NCBI GenBank assembly: GCA_021292105.1
Contig: CM037861.1
Location: 25,909,110 to 25,973,109 of the forward strand
Source of the DNA: Anadara kagoshimensis
Taxonomy: Eukaryota; Mollusca; Bivalvia; Arcoida; Arcidae
Direction of reading: 5' to 3'
DNA length: 64,000 nt
Shown here: one piece after another, positions 32,401 to 44,014 of the stretch
Numbering within the stretch: position 1 is the stretch's first letter
How the letters are laid out: each line of letters begins with the position of its first letter
Notes under the pieces: generated by a model
What the model saw: the letters and a program-made list of their open reading frames with translations, nothing else
Databases searched by the model: none
What the model was told of the DNA's origin: nothing
Made by a program: the position numbers and the translations under genes

Positions 32401-33697
32401 CAAAAGATATAAATTAAAGTTTCCTGAACACCATGAGTGGTTAACTAATGGACAAGTTCAAATTTTAAAATTATAGTCCATGTTTTGCCCCAAAAATTTG
32501 TCGGACCAAATTTTAAAATAGGCTATGCACATCTACATTATATCACCAGATCACAAAGATTGTGTGAAAGTTTCATGAAAATCCATAGAAGGGGTTAGGA
32601 GGATTTGCGGATAAGCCTGATAAGACTGGGTACCGCCTTGTCGTCTAATGGCTAAGTCGATGTTTTGCTATGGGAAACCCCGAAAATCCATCGGATCAAA
32701 TTTTTAAATTACATTATGTCACAAAGATTGTGTGAAAGTTTCATGAAAATCCATTGAAGGGTCACGTTAGGAGGAGTTGCGGATAAAAGATGGGTACCCC
32801 CTTGTCGGCTTATGGCTAAGTCCATGTTTTGCTATGGGAAACCCCAAAAATCCATCGGATCAAATTTTTAAATAGGAGGTGCACATCTACCACTAGAAGG
32901 GGGTTTTACCGGAATAATTGCGAAATTCCGGAATAGTAAGACACTTTCCGTAATCTTTGCGAAAATCCGAAATATTTAGATCAAATCCGGAATTTTTAGA
33001 CCAAATCCGAAATAATCAGACAAAATCCGGAATAATTGGTCAAAATCCGGAATAATAAGAATATTTTTACGGTAAATTTTACGGATTCTAAAAATTCCGG
33101 TAAGTGTCTGATTATTACGGTAACTTGTCTGATTATTCCGGTAAAAGACTGATTATTACGGTAAAAATCTAATTATTCCGGCAAATGTCCAATTATTACG
33201 GTAAAAATTTTTTAACAAATTATTATTTTTTAGAAAATTTCCCGTAATAATTGGACATTTGCCGGAATAATTAGACTTTTTCCGTAATAATGAGTCATTT
33301 TCCGGAATAATCAGGCACTTACCGTAATTTTTAGATTACGGAAAACTTACCGTAACCAAAAAGTCCAATTATTCCGGATTTTTGCCTGATTATCCGGATT
33401 TTGCCTGATTATTCCGGATTTTACCGGTTTATTCCGGACTTTACCTGATAATTCCGGTTTAATTTGGTTTATTCCGGATTTGGTCTGATTATTCCGGATT
33501 TTCGCAATTATTCCGGTAAAACCCCCTTCTAGTGTACATTATATCACAAAGATTGTGTGAAAGTTTCATGAAAATCCATTGAAGGGTAAACTTAGGAGGA
33601 GTTGCAGATAAGAGATAGGTACCCTAAGGTGTAACGGAAGGACGGACGGACACCCCTATCACTATATACCCCCCCCCCCTTTTTAAGCGGGGGTATA
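32401..33697. mobile_element. Hairpin-bounded repeat, copy 3, internally duplicated and interrupted
   Basis: Contains three tandem partial bodies (CCATCGGATCAAATTTTTAAA and GAAAGTTTCATGAAAATCCA recur), then the foldback element at 32891-33534, then the remaining body and terminal hairpin. Confidence 0.75.
32891..33534. mobile_element. CACTA-like (EnSpm/CMC) non-autonomous foldback element
   Basis: 644 bp. The terminal 35 bp are a perfect inverted repeat beginning CACTAGAAGGGGGTTTTACC. Short subterminal repeats of the form TCCGGAATAATT fill both arms. Three-base TAC duplications flank it (32888-32890 and 33535-33537). The CACTA termini, 3-bp duplication and subterminal repeats fit this superfamily. 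No ORF. Confidence 0.85.
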
Positions 33698-34199
33698 AAA
33701 ATGACTTGCGAGACACTATAAGCATTGTATCACCAGAATTCTACTGTCTAGAACGTTAACTAGATTGTGGTCGAAGGGAGACAACTCATGAAGTATTACA
33801 GACTGTTACCGTTTGGATTATCCTTCCTGGTTGTATTCAGATGTCGCTGTGGTTATGTGACGTCAGTTTGACAGGTATCATATAGGTCGATATTTTTACC
33901 TTATTCAGGTATGCAGATAATAACATTGTGTATTGGGTAGAACGGACGACATTTATTTATCATACAAAGACAATTTATAGACACTTGTTATTGTGAAGCA
34001 GTATTTAGTACAGATCAAAGTATAATTTTAACAGTTGGAATATTTATGATACCATGTAAACACCAGCTAAATGTTTGTTGACATTATCATTATTATACCT
34101 GCTACCACTATCAGTGTGGTTAACCTCTAGTTAGTTAATGACACAGTAAATCACCGTGGAGAACCAACATAAAACAGGTTGTGTATTTATATAATTTGG

Positions 34200-34640
34200 T
34201 CATCATGTACCCATTTCCATTATTTTCACTTTCAACTTAACTCTGTCATACATACCCTGCGATAATTGACAAGGAAGATTGGAAAATCCACAATTTCACA
34301 TTTTTCTTTTTATTCAGTACCTGTCCAGAATTTGGATTTATATAATTTTATCAACATAATGCACCTAAATCATTTTCATTTACAGCTAAACCCTAGCATA
34401 ATATATCGTAGACAAGGAAGATAGGAAAATCCACATTTATTTCACTATCTTTGTATTTTCACATTTTTTCTGATATACCGGTAATTTCGTCAACATATTG
34501 CACCTACTGTAAATTATTTTCACTTTCAGCTAAACCCTGTCATATATATCATAGGCAAGGAATGTTTGAAAAATCCACTTCTTGTATTTTCACATTATTT
34601 TCTTTTTGTCCATTGTCCACCAAAATGTGCTATTTTTATT
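34200..34640. repeat. Diverged tandem repeat of about 160 bp, three copies
   Basis: Each copy runs through TTTTCACTTTCA, CTAAACCCT, GACAAGGAAGAT and AAAATCCAC motifs. Confidence 0.6.
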
Positions 34641-34930
34641 ATATGACCACTTGGTCTCATGCAGTATGTGTTTTAACACCATGAGTCTTTTTCATGTAAT
34701 ATGTTTTTGTTGTTTTGGCATATTGTCAAGTACCTGTTAAATAGTTGACATTTCATTCCTAAGACTTGTCAATGGAACACTCCTTGAAAATTTAGTTGAC
34801 AGTAGACAAAGAAAATTATGGTATCTCGGTGTTATCACACTTTTACATATGTGTTACGAGACAGAGAAAAAAGTTTTTATATTTAATTTGCTTCAAACAA
34901 ATACAACAAACAGTTAAAGTCAAGTACAAA

Positions 34931-35130
34931 CTACCACTAGCTCAGTGGAAGTGTGCTCACTCCAAATGTGGGAGGTCTTGGGTTCGAACCCCTGCTGGGT
35001 CTGATCAAGACTTGAAAATAGGTAGTGACTGTTTTCTCGCCAATCACTTGGCTTTTAGAAATGAAAGTTATGAGGTCCTACAGAAGATACCTTTAAAAAA
35101 AACTAGGTCCTGTGTCACAGCAAAAGAATT
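34931..35130 (+). mobile_element. Truncated tRNA-derived SINE
   Basis: Plus-strand tRNA-like head (CTAGCTCAGTGG..., GGTTCGAACCC) and central part. The tail is missing. Confidence 0.75.
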
Positions 35131-35284
35131 AATTAACCCTACACATTCCTCCCTTCTTTTTTTCTGATTCAACTCCCTTGCATCAAAACCACCAGAGATT
35201 TCACCCTGGGACCAATAATCTGTTGGTCATCCACTTCCCAGTGTCGGACAAGCCCCAAATGTAACAGGAAAGGGAAAAATGCAG

Positions 35285-35360
35285 CGGCCAAACTAGTACT
35301 CGAACCTGGGATCTTCCCAATACTAGCAGAACGCTCTACTGATTGAGCTAACCGTCCACC
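35285..35360 (-). mobile_element. tRNA-like SINE head, second family
   Basis: Minus-strand box A/box B arrangement followed by four TCTGGTCCACCTGTCAAG repeats at 35357-35430. Confidence 0.55.
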
Positions 35361-35539
35361 TGTCAAGTCTGGTCCACCTGTCAAGTCTTGTCCACCTGTC
35401 AAGTCTGGTCCACCTGTCAAGTCTGGTCTGCCATATTAGTAGTTTAATGACATTTTTGCTCTTTGATATTCTCAGTCAGTAAGCTCAGATTCCTCAAATG
35501 ATGAATACTGATATTCTATATATACTCAACTTTCATAAA

Positions 35540-35860
35540 CAGTCCCCTGCCTAAAAGGCTACCTCTATATAAGGGCAACCTGCCTATAAAGACCAGTAGA
35601 ATTTTATCCCAATTGTACTTTATTCATATTATTAGAACCTGTATAGAATGGCCTTTATAGACAGGTTTGACTATACAGTTAACCTGCCTTAAAGGGCTCC
35701 TCTAAATAAGGACCAACTGCTTTCAAAGGACAGTAAAATTCTTACTAATTGCTGCTTATTTATGTTACCGGTATTTGAACCTGTGTACAAGGGCTACGTG
35801 CCCATCAAAGCCACTTTTAATGGATCTCTTGGGTGGTCTTTATAGAGATGTTTGACTGTA
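35540..35860. mobile_element. Two adjoining CAGTCAAACCTG-type MITE copies
   Basis: Diverged relatives of the element at 62923-63082 (termini CAGTC...CCTGCC and AGGTTTGACTATA/TTTGACTGTA). They meet near 35677. Confidence 0.6.
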
Positions 35861-36139
35861 GTTTCCATTTGTCCAATGTCATTAAGTTTACCATCTATTA
35901 CATGTAATCTCCATTGGATATAGAATTGCATTTAAGTTGATGACTTACAGTAAAAATGATGTTATTCTGGGAATTTGAATGTAAGCCTTTACCAAAATAT
36001 ATGTGTTCTTAACAAAGACATTATATGGGTATTGATAAAATGGTACATGTACACTGGTGAAGCCCATTGATCTGTGTTATAGAAACTGGTATAAATAGAT
36101 GAAAAAATAAATTATCTTTATTCTTTTTTTTGAATTAAG

Positions 36140-36345
36140 ATTTACTTTCCAGTCAAGATTTTTTCACTTATATAGAGGTGGTCAGTTCAGAACTGGCAGA
36201 GGAAACAGAAGTGCCCAAAGAAAACCACCCACCATCTGCAAATGACCTGATAGATTCTCTCGCACTGGAATCTGTCCCAAGTGTGATTTGAACATTTTTA
36301 CATTAGCAGCGAGAGGCGCTATGGTTCATAAATAAGTATTTGTTT
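36140..36345. mobile_element. Decayed SINE fragment
   Basis: Tail-like start (CCAGTCAAGA...TTCACTTATAT) followed by a tRNA-like head remnant. Confidence 0.45.
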
Positions 36346-36369
36346 TAGACCACTTGACCATTCAGGTCC

Positions 36370-36753
36370 ATGAGGCCGCAGTAGCCTAATGAATAAGATG
36401 CCATTCTTCAAATTCAAGGTCTCTCATTGCTGTGAGTTCTGCTCAGACCACATGTGGGAAAGTGAATTTCCCATGCTGTTGGCCTTGACTGATTCACCTG
36501 GTATCAGTATAATAGATTGGGGGAGTGGTACACTTGTCTGCGGTGTACTGACTTGGTGAGCTAGCACCTTAAAGTCGCCCTGAGTGTGCGCTAATACAAG
36601 GCTGACCATACAACACACTCGCACTTCACATGCATACACAAATTTGATCATAGATTAATCCATAGAGATTAATAAAAATGTTCTTGTTGCAAATACCGGT
36701 AGCTGAAAAATTGCTGATGCGACGTTAAGCAACATTCAACCAACAACCAACCA
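36370..36753 (+). mobile_element. 384-bp SINE of a second family with 13-bp target duplication
   Basis: Starts TGAGGCCGCAGTAGCCTAATG and ends in GCTGATGCGACGTTAAGC plus a CAAC repeat. Exact 13-bp repeats ACCATTCAGGTCC lie at 36357-36369 and 36754-36766. A relative begins at 46571. Confidence 0.85.
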
Positions 36754-37740
36754 ACCATTCAGGTCCTTAATTATTTATTAAATATGAATACATGAAAATT
36801 AACTAATGATATGTATATATGATTAAAGTTTAGCTTCAACATCATCATTTTACATTGTACAAACCCTGCACTTTTATTTTGTGGTGTGTAAAATTTAATA
36901 GGTATGTGAAAGTCATTACATAATGTTTGTGAGGCATCATCGCCGCATGTAATGTGTCCATGAAATCCATGAAATCATAATTTTATGTCAATTATTTCAC
37001 CAACATATTTAGTAGTGACTGAGTGTGGTACAGAATACATTAAAGTTTGTTTGTCATAGATAACAGACTAAACTGAAACAATAAACACACTTATACGCCA
37101 GGCCCCAAAAATGTCACCCAAGTCAGGTTCTAAGCTATTTAAATAGGCGGTCCAAAAGAAACTGAAATTCAATAGATTTAAATTGATAGTTGACCACATC
37201 CTGGTTTATGGACAGTAAATTTATTTAAAGCCTTTCGGGCAGTTTTAAGAACTGACTCGGGTACTTCAAATTCTAATTCTCATTTTTACACACAGAATCA
37301 AAGTACTGATGGCGTAGATTTCCACTTTTAAACTGATTGCCTTTTTGGAGGTGCATGTTTATTTCATTCATTTTACTTGAAACACAAGAAGTTAGAGAAT
37401 TAGGTCAGATATGAATTGTAAGTTCCCATATGCATAAAATGTATGTACTCCCCAATATGAGATGCTACACATATCAATATGTATATCTTGATTGCACAGT
37501 GGCCAATGATGTTAAAAAATTAGATTTAAAACAAATATAGACATTTTAAGGGCTTTTGAACTTCCATTTATTTATATGTGCATCTTTATTTCCTTTGACA
37601 AAAATGATTATCGCATAAAATAGTAATATACATGTAGGATTGACTTTATATGTAGATGCCTACATGTCAAAGATTCCACTAACAATTATTTGACTTGTGT
37701 GTTTTCCAGCATCCTTTGTGTTGGGGCTTTTGATATATTA

Positions 37741-37773
37741 ACACACACACGCACATGCACACACACACACACA
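37741..37773. repeat. (CA)n microsatellite
   Basis: Interrupted CA repeat. Confidence 0.9.
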
Positions 37774-37942
37774 CCTATAAATAACCTCGTTGGACAATAT
37801 GATCTTAAAATTAGTCAGCTATTGACAATAGACATATCCAGACATTCTGCACAGTTTTCTCTGGATATCTGCTTTCTGCCAATTCATAACTGACTGTCTC
37901 ATTAAAGAACTATGACATTAAACATTATTATTCTACTCAAAT

Positions 37943-38790
37943 CACAGTGGTAGTTCAGTTGTTAGAGTGCTCTCTCCATAAGTGGGAGGTATTGGATTCC
38001 AAACCCAAGACTTGAAGGTGGGTAATATGTGCTCTTTCGCCAAGCACTCAGCATTACGAAATAAAAGTCATGTTTATTTGTGATAGGAACTTAGGCCTCA
38101 TGTCACAGTAGATGTGGCATCAGGGGCATAGCCAGAAAAAAATGAATGTGCAAGTCTGATGGCAAAGACATCACACTCGTGTGTAGACACCTTCACTCTA
38201 GGTGGAAGGGGTCGAGAAATTTTTGAAAATATGGAGCCAATATCTGAATTCTTATAGGGCCTCGATTTAATTCATCTTTAGAAGCTAGAAACTGAAATTG
38301 TTACCAAAAGCTGAGGATGTCATTATAAGTTCTCAGTTAAGGCTTCCATCCCACATATCTGCAGTAGTAATTTCACCTGGGTCTGGGTATTTGGGTTCAC
38401 ATGCATTTGAGGAAAATGTTCACCTATGAACTGATTGGCTTATCACTACTAGACTAAGAGTGAGACTAAATTCGTGGCTATGTTTTTGATTTGAAAAATA
38501 TCTTTGTGAATAATTTATTCTTTAAATGATTCAAAGAAAAAAAAAATAATCCACTGTTTGTAACTTTCGCAATGTAATTATTTTGTTTGTCATTTGTACC
38601 AAATGGCTGATTGGTTTAATTTTTTAAAACATATTTTTAAAAAATCATGTGCAAACACAGGATTATTTGCTAATATGCATGCTACGCCACTGGACATGAT
38701 AAAGAACCCTGCATAATAATGCCATCAGGGCAACATACAGACAAGATTTCTGATACTTTGTCTACAGCTGCCGATGTCTAGATATAAGTG
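37943..38790 (+). mobile_element. SINE split by a hAT-like element
   Basis: Head and body at 37943-38120, tail part at 38693-38790. Joining the two parts gives the continuous order seen in intact SINEs at 41548 and 41999. Confidence 0.7.
38121..38692. mobile_element. hAT-like non-autonomous element inside a SINE
   Basis: 572 bp with termini CAGGGGCATAGC and GCTACGCCACTG, a typical hAT-type inverted repeat (CAGNGGCRTAGC). The flanking duplication has decayed (GGCAT versus GACAT). Confidence 0.65.
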
Positions 38791-38799
38791 GCAATTATA

Positions 38800-39620
38800 A
38801 TTGTAAAAACAATAACATTTTGCTAATGTGACCATTTGTATACAGACCACCTGTCTTTTAAGACCACTGTTTTATGGGCAATTGCTTTATATGTCAATCA
38901 AAAAGAATATCTGTATATAAGCCAATTGTCTAAAGAAGTCCCAAAGGTTATTTTTTATATGTAGGTTTTAATGTCTGTTAGCTTTACATTTGTTTTGAAA
39001 GTTGTGTTACATATTGATTAATGAATAAATACCATTTCTAAAAAAAATTAAATCTGAAATCCAGTTTAAAGTGTTACCTGTGTAACAGTAAAATATATCA
39101 ATGGTCAAATTTAAATGTTTTTTAAATCCTAGTTAGGAGAGATGTATTGTCATCAAATGACCACTGAAGGTAAAGGGTTAAATGTAGCATGAAATTGATT
39201 TTTACACGTCCCTTTTTCAGAGTTGGGGCCTGTGGTATAAGTGAACATTTATTTTTCGAAGAATTTTAATTTTCTTATGGACATTAAGCACATAACTTGT
39301 TTTCTAAGAAATTGAGATAGGTCTTGGAAGGACATCCATTATACCCTCTGCTAAGATTTTAATTTTGACTAAAAAAGTCTAAAAATGACAAATTCAAACC
39401 ATTTTGAACATTTCTGTGAAAAGTAAATTTTCAAAAATTTTACATAGAATTAAATTAGTGGGAGGTACATAAGGAGGTACTACCTAGCTCTTGACACTGC
39501 AGTTGCATTTCCACAATTTTTAATACCCATAAGGCATTTAAATCAAACACACCACTCTAATTAAACAATTTTCTTAAAAATACAATATTCACTTGGAGGA
39601 AAGCTTTTTGTCATAGTTGA
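38800..39620. other. AT-rich spacer with weak MITE-like remnants
   Basis: A stretch near 38845-38950 resembles the ACCACCTGTC/TAAGACCAC motifs of the 35540 MITEs. Nothing coding is visible. Confidence 0.4.
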
Positions 39621-39626
39621 TTGATT

Positions 39627-39957
39627 CATTGATTGGTTTTTATGTCCCGGTCAAGAATATTTCACTTATATCCAGATGTCACCAGCTATAGGTGAAGTGA
39701 CAGAAATTTTTACCTCTGCAGTGTGCTCAGGGCAATGTGCAGGGAGGGTTATTTAACATGCAAATCTGCTGTGACATGGGGAATCGGTTTTCAATACCTC
39801 TTCTGAAGGACCCTGTGACTTTCTATTCTAAATGCCAATTGCTTGCGAAAGAATAGTCACTGCTTTTTTCAAGTCTTGGTCAGACCTGGCCAGGATTTGA
39901 ATACACAACCTTACACAAACGGAGCAAGAACTCTACCAAGTAAGCTACCGTAGTAGT
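39627..39957 (-). mobile_element. tRNA-derived SINE
   Basis: Diverged full-length copy: tail at the left, tRNA-like head (GAGCAAGAACTCTACCAAGT) at the right. Confidence 0.75.
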
Positions 39958-39963
39958 ATTATA

Positions 39964-40187
39964 TCTCAGGGTTCTTTACTGTGCAAATCTGTCATGACAT
40001 GGGGCATCAATTTTCAATGTCTCTTCTGTAGGACCCCATGACTTTCATTTCTAAATGCCAAGTGCTTGGCTAAAGAACAGTCACTGCCTTTTCAAGCCTT
40101 AGTCAGACCCGGCTGGGGTAATCCGGTTTGAACACCCAACCTTCCACAAACAGAGCAAGCACTCTACCAAGTGAGCTACCACAGTGG
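39964..40187 (-). mobile_element. Tail-less tRNA-derived SINE
   Basis: Second copy directly after the previous one, lacking its tail. The two share more similarity to each other than to the 13.5-kb copy, so a local duplication is likely. Confidence 0.7.
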
Positions 40188-40189
40188 TA

Positions 40190-41545
40190 TTTTGTCTCAG
40201 TTGAAAAGTGAGACATGGCTGCTGTGTGGTTGGTATCATTCTATAGTGCTGTCAGCTGATTTGGTTAAAGTTTTAATTGTTTTTATTGCCCTTGGTCAAT
40301 TATGCTATCCAGTGGTCAATAAAACATATATTGACCTCAAATTGGTGCTGTAATTGTATAGTATTAAAATATATCCTTGGTCCCTTGACTGCCCCATGTT
40401 GCATTTTTTGAACTATAATTATTGACACACGTTTCAGATAATAAGGCATTGTTATTCTTTTATTCTAAGTGGTACTTGGTAATATTTTCTTTATTCCTAT
40501 TGTTTAAGCAACTAGAAACTGAGAAAGACAAACTAAAATTTGCATGCAAAGCATAAAATAAAATATTTGCTATAACAACACTCCCAGTTTCCGACACAAT
40601 ACGGCAATGACGTACAAGTAACAATCCTTTAACAATATTTTTGAAAATCATGATGTTTTGCCTTTTTTGATCACGTTTTTGTACATGTATCGGATTGCAT
40701 CTTGATATTTATAGCAAAAAATTTAGTGAGGGGCATTTGCTTTAGCTGAAAAAAATTAAAAGGGATACCTGTTTATTTTTTGTTCAGTTACAGATGCATC
40801 TTATTATAGAAATTAGGTTAAATTTTTGTTATGCAAGTATGAAAGAACTGGACACTGAATAATTCACGTAGCGAAAACGAATTATGTTCTGTGTGCAATG
40901 TCCAAATCTTTCATACTTCCATAACAAAAATAAACTTCATTTTTTATAATTCAATTTATAGAAATTTTTTCAACAACAAATAAAATTTTAAATAACAATA
41001 TTGCTGTAGCGAGTAAAAAATACCATCGCTATGGTGTAGGAATTAAAATGCCTTTGTGCGTTATCCATAATAAGATGACGTCACTGAGAACCAATCCATT
41101 CATGCACACGTAAATGAAAAATATGACTAATCAAAATGCTTGAAACAATGGAGAATTGAATTATAAAGATTTGCAAGAATGAAAAAAATTGGGATCATGT
41201 TCATTTTTACCACATGACTTGCCCTTAAGTCAAGTTGTCCTTGCCCGCAAAATTGCAAAATATTGCCACAATATATGACATCTCTGTATAAAGACCCAAG
41301 CTGTTGCCAGCATGTCACAATGCAGTTTACTATATTTCAGAACTCTCAATCTTAATTTTTTTTAATGAAACAAATTCACTGTCTTCAATTTATGGATATG
41401 CATCAGGTTTTTTAATTTTATGTGCCAGTTAGTTTTAAACATTAAAGGGTATATTAAATACACCTGTTGTCAGGAAGTGAAAATAAATTATCACTTTCAT
41501 AAATGTACATGTATGTGTCATCACCTTTCACTCTTTTTTACTCAA
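40190..41545. other. AT-rich spacer, nothing recognised
   Basis: No supported exon or element. Confidence 0.4.
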
Positions 41546-41547
41546 AA

Positions 41548-42470
41548 CCACTGTAGTAACTCACTTCACAAATGGGAGGTCATGAGTTTAAACCCCCACC
41601 AAGCCTGACCCAAGACTTGAAAGTGGGTGGTGATTGTGCTTTCACCAAGAATTCTGCATTACAAAATGAAAGTCAGGGTTTTTTTCGAATGGGAACTTAA
41701 AATAAACGAAGTCCTATGTCACGGTAGGCTTGACACGATAAAATACCCTGCTGTATAATGCCATCAACATACAGACAAAATTTCTGTACTTTTGCTAATA
41801 GCTGGCGATGTCTGAATATAAGCAACTGGGAAATATTTTTGACTAGAAGTGGTAAACACCATTACTCAGCTCTTTTAAACTCACACTCTCACTGTGACTC
41901 CTTTACACTCACTCACAAACACCCAGTTTTACTCATTTAAGTGAGAATTTTATGTTTATTGTAATCTTTTAAAAAAAAAACACAATTAGAATTAGGACTT
42001 CTGCGATAGCTCAGTTGGTTGAGTGCACGTTTCATAATTGGGAGGTCATGGGTTTAAACCCCCACCGAGCCTGACCCAAGATTTGAAAGTGGTTAGTGAC
42101 TGTTCTGTCGCCAAGAACTCGGCATTAAAAAATGAAAGTCAGGGTTTTTTCAGATGGGAACTTACAATAAACAAGGCCCTATGCCATGGTAGGCTTGAAA
42201 GTTGACATGAGAAAGAACCCTGCTGTATAATGCCATCAGCACAACACACAGGCAAAATTTCTGTTTCTTTGCCAATAGCTGGTGACATCTGGATGTAAGT
42301 GAATAATTTTGACTGGGAGTGGTAAACACCATTACTCCGCTTTTAAACTCACATTCTCACTGTCACTTCTTTACACTCATTCACAAACACTCAATTTTAC
42401 TCATTTAAGTAAGAATTTTATGTTTATTGTAATTTTTGAAAAACAAAACAAAACAAAACAAAACACAATT
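41548..42470 (+). repeat. Tandem duplication (451-bp period) of a SINE plus its flank
   Basis: Two SINE copies (41548-41868 and 41999-42337) are each followed by the same non-SINE flank (AACTCACACTCTCACTGTGA ... TTTTATGTTTATTGTAAT). The shared flank shows that a genomic segment was duplicated after SINE insertion. Confidence 0.85.
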
Positions 42471-42819
42471 AGATCAGATCTGTAGATTTGTAATGGCTAA
42501 TATTCAATTAAATGTGTATTATGTGAAAGTGCTATTGATTAATTTTAAGTTTATAATGCATGTAATAACAACATGTCATTCATTCCAAGTCTACCTTTGT
42601 TACAGGTTAATACAGAAAACCAATATTACTGATGATGAAACCCTCAGGTGTACATTAACTGTACCTGTCACTAAATTAAACTCTGTAATCCTGCAGATTC
42701 CAGTTATTGTAAATGTGTTAAAATGAAATATACGGTTTACTGGTTAATCTGAAGATATTTGATATTGAATTTCCATCATAAAAGATGGATGGATCTTATT
42801 AAAATAATTATGTATCAAT

Positions 42820-42962
42820 CCTTACCTTCCTTCATTCTCTCCTTGCTAGACAGCACATAAGGTCGTAACGCTATCCTTCCATTTTTGCCTGTTCTTCGCT
42901 GCTGTTTTTGCTGTGTTCCAGCTGGTCCATCCGGTGACGTTTCTTTCCTTTTCGGTTTATGT
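42820..42962 (-). pseudogene. Coding-like 143-bp insert flanked by 13-bp direct repeats
   Basis: On the minus strand the segment is open for about 43 codons (KPKRKETSPDG..., GRIALRPYVLSSKERMKE) and ends in a donor-like GAAG|GTAAGG. Exact repeats ATTATGTATCAAT flank it (42807-42819 and 42963-42975). It may be an inserted copy of an exon with part of its intron. The family is not recognised; no poly-A is present. Confidence 0.45.
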
Positions 42963-43062
42963 ATTATGTATCAATGATACACAAAATGATACATTGAAAA
43001 TGCAGTGAAATAAATATTTGTACATGGTACATCAAAGTGGGGCCTCAGTGACAGAGATAAGT

Positions 43063-43278
43063 GCAGGTTTACAGATGGCAATGCCTGCAGGTTTACAGAT
43101 GGCAATGCCTGCAGGTTTACAGATGGCAATGCCTGCAGGTTTACAGATGGCAATGCCTGCAGGTTTACAGATGGCAATGCCTGCAGGTTTACAGATGGCA
43201 ATGCCTGCAGGTTTACAGATGGCAATGCCTGCAGGTTTACAGATGGCAATGCCTGCAGGTTTACAGATGGCAATGCCT
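43063..43278. repeat. 24-bp minisatellite, nine identical copies
   Basis: Exactly nine units of GCAGGTTTACAGATGGCAAT plus GCCT, with no differences seen. Because 24 is a multiple of three, several frames on both strands stay open (MPAGLQMA, QVYRWQCL and others); none is likely to be a gene. Confidence 0.97.
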
Positions 43279-43589
43279 CTCACTTTCTAAATTAGAATCA
43301 CAATCAGGCAGATCCTAGTGTAATAGGTTTGTCCACACTGGTTTAGATTGTAGTGTTCTTAGGACACTCCAGTTTTCTCCATGATTCTAGAACTACCTGC
43401 CTTTAAATAAATGAAATAATCTTGTCTGAGGCCATGAAACAATCACAGGAACAACCAAATCAATGAAGTTTGGATTTTTGTATTATGCTCTTTTCCAATT
43501 TCCAAAATTGATTGTCCTTCTAGAAGGTGTTCTTTATACAAGGCTGGTTTGACTGTAGAATTTTAGTGTTATTTGTGTATTTGAGAATT

Positions 43590-43765
43590 CCCTGTGTTTC
43601 TAATCCTGGTAGCCAAAATAACCTTTGACTACTAATTTCTGAGAAATATTTTAAAAAAGAACCCATTTTTGCAAATTTGTGAAAAAAATACTTTAAAAAT
43701 GGCTATTTTTTCACAAATTTGGAAATTTTGGCTGCTGATGATTTTAATTTTGTAGAGACTTAGGA
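43590..43765. mobile_element. GTTTCCAT-type palindromic MITE, decayed copy
   Basis: Shares GACTACTAATTTCTGAG and CACAAATTTGGAAATTTTGGC motifs with the copies at 4930, 5097 and 60718. It ends about 100 bp before the exon at 43870. Confidence 0.65.
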
Positions 43766-43869
43766 ACGACCAAGAATCAGTGTGTTGACTGACATATTTC
43801 TTTGTACGTAAACAGAATTATGTGTTAATTACTGTAGTATGATTATATAAAACATTTGTATATTTTCAG

Positions 43870-44014
43870 GGATGGGGCTGACATAACGTCAGAAGTCATT
43901 ATCATGCCACTTCAGACGATAGCAGTTACCCCAGCCAGTCAGGAATCAGCCCCTGCTAACAAGGGTAACAGCAAAAAGGAACAAAAATCTTCAATAAAGA
44001 AGAGTAAAACAAAG
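43870..44014 (+). CDS. Orphan internal exon of an unidentified plus-strand gene
   Basis: A 145-nt segment bounded by a T-rich acceptor (TATTTTCAG) and a consensus donor (AAAG|GTAAGC). It is open in only one frame: one base of a split codon, then 48 codons starting DGADITSEVIIMPLQ and ending in a Lys/Ser-rich tail (KKEQKSSIKKSKTK). GC content is well above the flanks. I do not recognise the family. The hydrophobic-acidic start followed by a basic disordered tail resembles a linker in a nuclear or chromatin protein, but that is a guess. The partner exons were not identified with confidence. Confidence 0.6.

Noticed and set aside
33776-33893. Possible first exon with a short signal-peptide-like ORF (MKYYRLLPFGLSFLVVF)
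   Set aside because: The frame closes with TGA immediately before the donor-like CAG|GTATC and no downstream exon could be linked.
43018-43318. Repeat proteins (MPAGLQMA-type and others) in several frames
   Set aside because: All frames arise from nine identical 24-bp units; no splice, start or codon signal favours any of them.
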